A stretch of DNA of 64,000 nt from Aplectana chamaeleonis (lineage: Eukaryota; Nematoda; Chromadorea; Rhabditida; Cosmocercidae), in NCBI GenBank assembly GCA_029168955.1, contig JAPDOI010000174.1, positions 1,040,001 through 1,104,000 of the forward strand, given 5' to 3'. The notes under the pieces were generated by a model. The model had not been told where the DNA came from. It ran no database searches and saw only the letters and a list, made by a program, of their open reading frames with translations. Positions 62,847 through 64,000 of this stretch are shown in pieces (the stretch's first letter is position 1; each line of letters opens with the position of its first letter). The position numbers were made by a program, and so were the translations under genes.

Positions 62847-63000
62847 GGACAGGGGCCCTTTACACACCGAGGGAGGAGTTGTCCCGCCTTTCGCGGCTCT
62901 AATTCCACTCGGGACCACTTCGCTCGCGTTGAGTGGCGTGACGTTTCAAACTGCAAAAACGGGACAGCTCCTCCCTCGGTGTGTAGAGAGCCCCTGTCCC
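62847..63000. mobile_element. 154-bp MITE with GGACAGGGGC ends
   Basis: GGACAGGGGCCCTTTACACA-CCGAGGGAGGAG-TTGTCCCG at the left is mirrored by CGGGACAG-CTCCTCCCTCGG-TGTGTAGAGAGCCCCTGTCC at the right (about 42-bp arms). Confidence 0.85.
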
Positions 63001-63009
63001 ATTTAAAAC

Positions 63010-63640
63010 CGCCGCGCGCGTGGCATACCCGACGCGGCGGTTAAGGCGTCGCGCGCGCCGTTTCGCATTAGGTCGCGCTCACGAACAGCAAGGAATTGAG
63101 CCAAATCAAGTTATTCGTTCGCAAGGTAAAAATTAGAGAATAAATGCTGTAATAAAGTACAATTCGCCGTATTTAACTCACAAATAGATGGCATAGTACA
63201 CATAATTGGGGCTAGATAAGACGATAATGAGGAATTTCTAAATATTACGAGCAACTACCACTCAACCCATGGTCAAGCAAATCAGTCTAGGATTTCGAAA
63301 AGAAACTACCTGTCATTGTTGGAAAGTTCTATCCAGTTAGGCCTTCAAGAAACTCTAAACATCTCTTTTTTTGATTCTGTTGGTCAAAACATTATTTTAG
63401 GATAACATACGTAATGGACTGTTTGCTAGGCTGAACACCAATTGAAAGTTCCGTTCTCAGGTTCCTAAACAAGATTCGCGTAGGTTTCAGTACGTCCATC
63501 GCAGACGATGATTAGGATGCGACTATAACTTTGCCTCATAAACCACGAAATCCTTTGGAATGGTTAGAGAAAGAGAGCGAGTGATTCTTGATCTAAAGCT
63601 CGGAGAGCCATCTAGAATAGTTTCGAGATTGTTTTTCGAC
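63010..63640. other. No gene recognised
   Basis: GC-rich CGCCGCGCGCG stretch at 63010-63065, then AT-rich DNA with nothing recognisable. Confidence 0.4.
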
Positions 63641-63642
63641 GC

Positions 63643-63858
63643 TTAGGGACTATAAAGGTATTTCTGAGACCTTAGCCGGTGCTGTGTAGAATGAAAAAAA
63701 TCTAGACTGACATGAAAGAGCCATATCGTTCCTGGTTTTCCCCCAGGTAGACTGCTGGAAATGTTTGTGGAGAATGTCAAAGCACCCAAGTTTACACTCG
63801 AAACACAATCTGAATACTCGAGTCCTGTGAGGGGTGAGATCCAAGGAGATATGTGCAC
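63643..63858 (-). pseudogene. Orphan coding-like fragment shared with 57.3 kb
   Basis: The 71-residue minus-strand frame with GLEYSDCVSSVNLGALTFST and LPGGKPGTIWLFHVSLDFFH aligns with the frame at 57319-57681. Both keep the GLE...VS(L/S)VNL...GG(K/P)GT order. It runs close to the window end; no family recognised. Confidence 0.35.
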
Positions 63859-64000
63859 ACGTGACGCAGCCGCAACGCGAAGTGAGCTGGGACGAATAGA
63901 CAGAATGCTTAACTTTTCTAGTGTCTCCTATTACCCACGAAGGCTTAGGAAACCCATCATGACCGTGAGCATGCAAACCATCTTCTAGATAACTAGAACC

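Overview
This window looks like the genome of an invertebrate animal, most likely a nematode. The grounds are RTE-type reverse transcriptases of the kind common in parasitic nematodes, Penelope-like GIY-YIG remnants, mariner remnants, and short (about 55-60 nt) candidate introns with TTTCAG/TTCCAG acceptors. The species cannot be named from the sequence. There is no intact host gene, rRNA, operon or CRISPR array; almost everything recognisable is mobile or repetitive DNA, much of it nested.

The main coding content is one family of APE-type non-LTR retrotransposon: copies A (168-3624), C (18379-21824) and D (44428-48611), plus a 5'-truncated copy B (10520-11391). The product has a 2A-like motif, a C4HC3 PHD finger, an endonuclease, a YADD reverse transcriptase and a C-terminal zinc knuckle. 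The 3' tail is (GAA)n and each copy is flanked by target-site duplications (8-13 bp). All copies are decayed. Three RTE-type copies (5085-7735 minus, 42070-44200 minus, 9735-12290 plus) and a CR1/Rex-like 3' end (26940-27530) are further non-LTR remnants. Penelope-like GIY-YIG remnants lie at 45974-46712 and 52010-52535, with a related fragment at 37920-38460.

The second layer is DNA transposons. At least five elements share the hAT-like terminus CAGGGGTGTG(CG) and carry direct or near-direct 8-bp target duplications: 12641-25192, 29670-30535, 40044-51038, 54083-59077 and 56964-58716. Each has its own private array of short repeats just inside both ends. A different hAT MITE is at 9156-9399. 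Mariner (17816-21924), Harbinger-like MITEs with 3-bp TTA/TAT duplications, a long-TIR element carrying a PHD-like exon (5169-6818), foldback elements and several hairpin MITEs complete the inventory.

The third layer is tandem repeats. About eight loci hold GC-rich minisatellites built on CGCGGC/CGCGAC, almost all ending at a TTCTC(T/A)GAGA motif.

Nesting gives a relative chronology: copy C lies in mariner, which lies in the 12.6-25.2 kb hAT; Penelope lies in copy D, which lies in the 40.0-51.0 kb hAT, which lies in a hairpin element; and 56964-58716 lies in a GGTGCTAT MITE, in the 54083 hAT, in a 0.5-kb CTTTAAAGGCACAG repeat. The only possible host coding sequence is a weak MIF4G-like exon group at 60152-60700.
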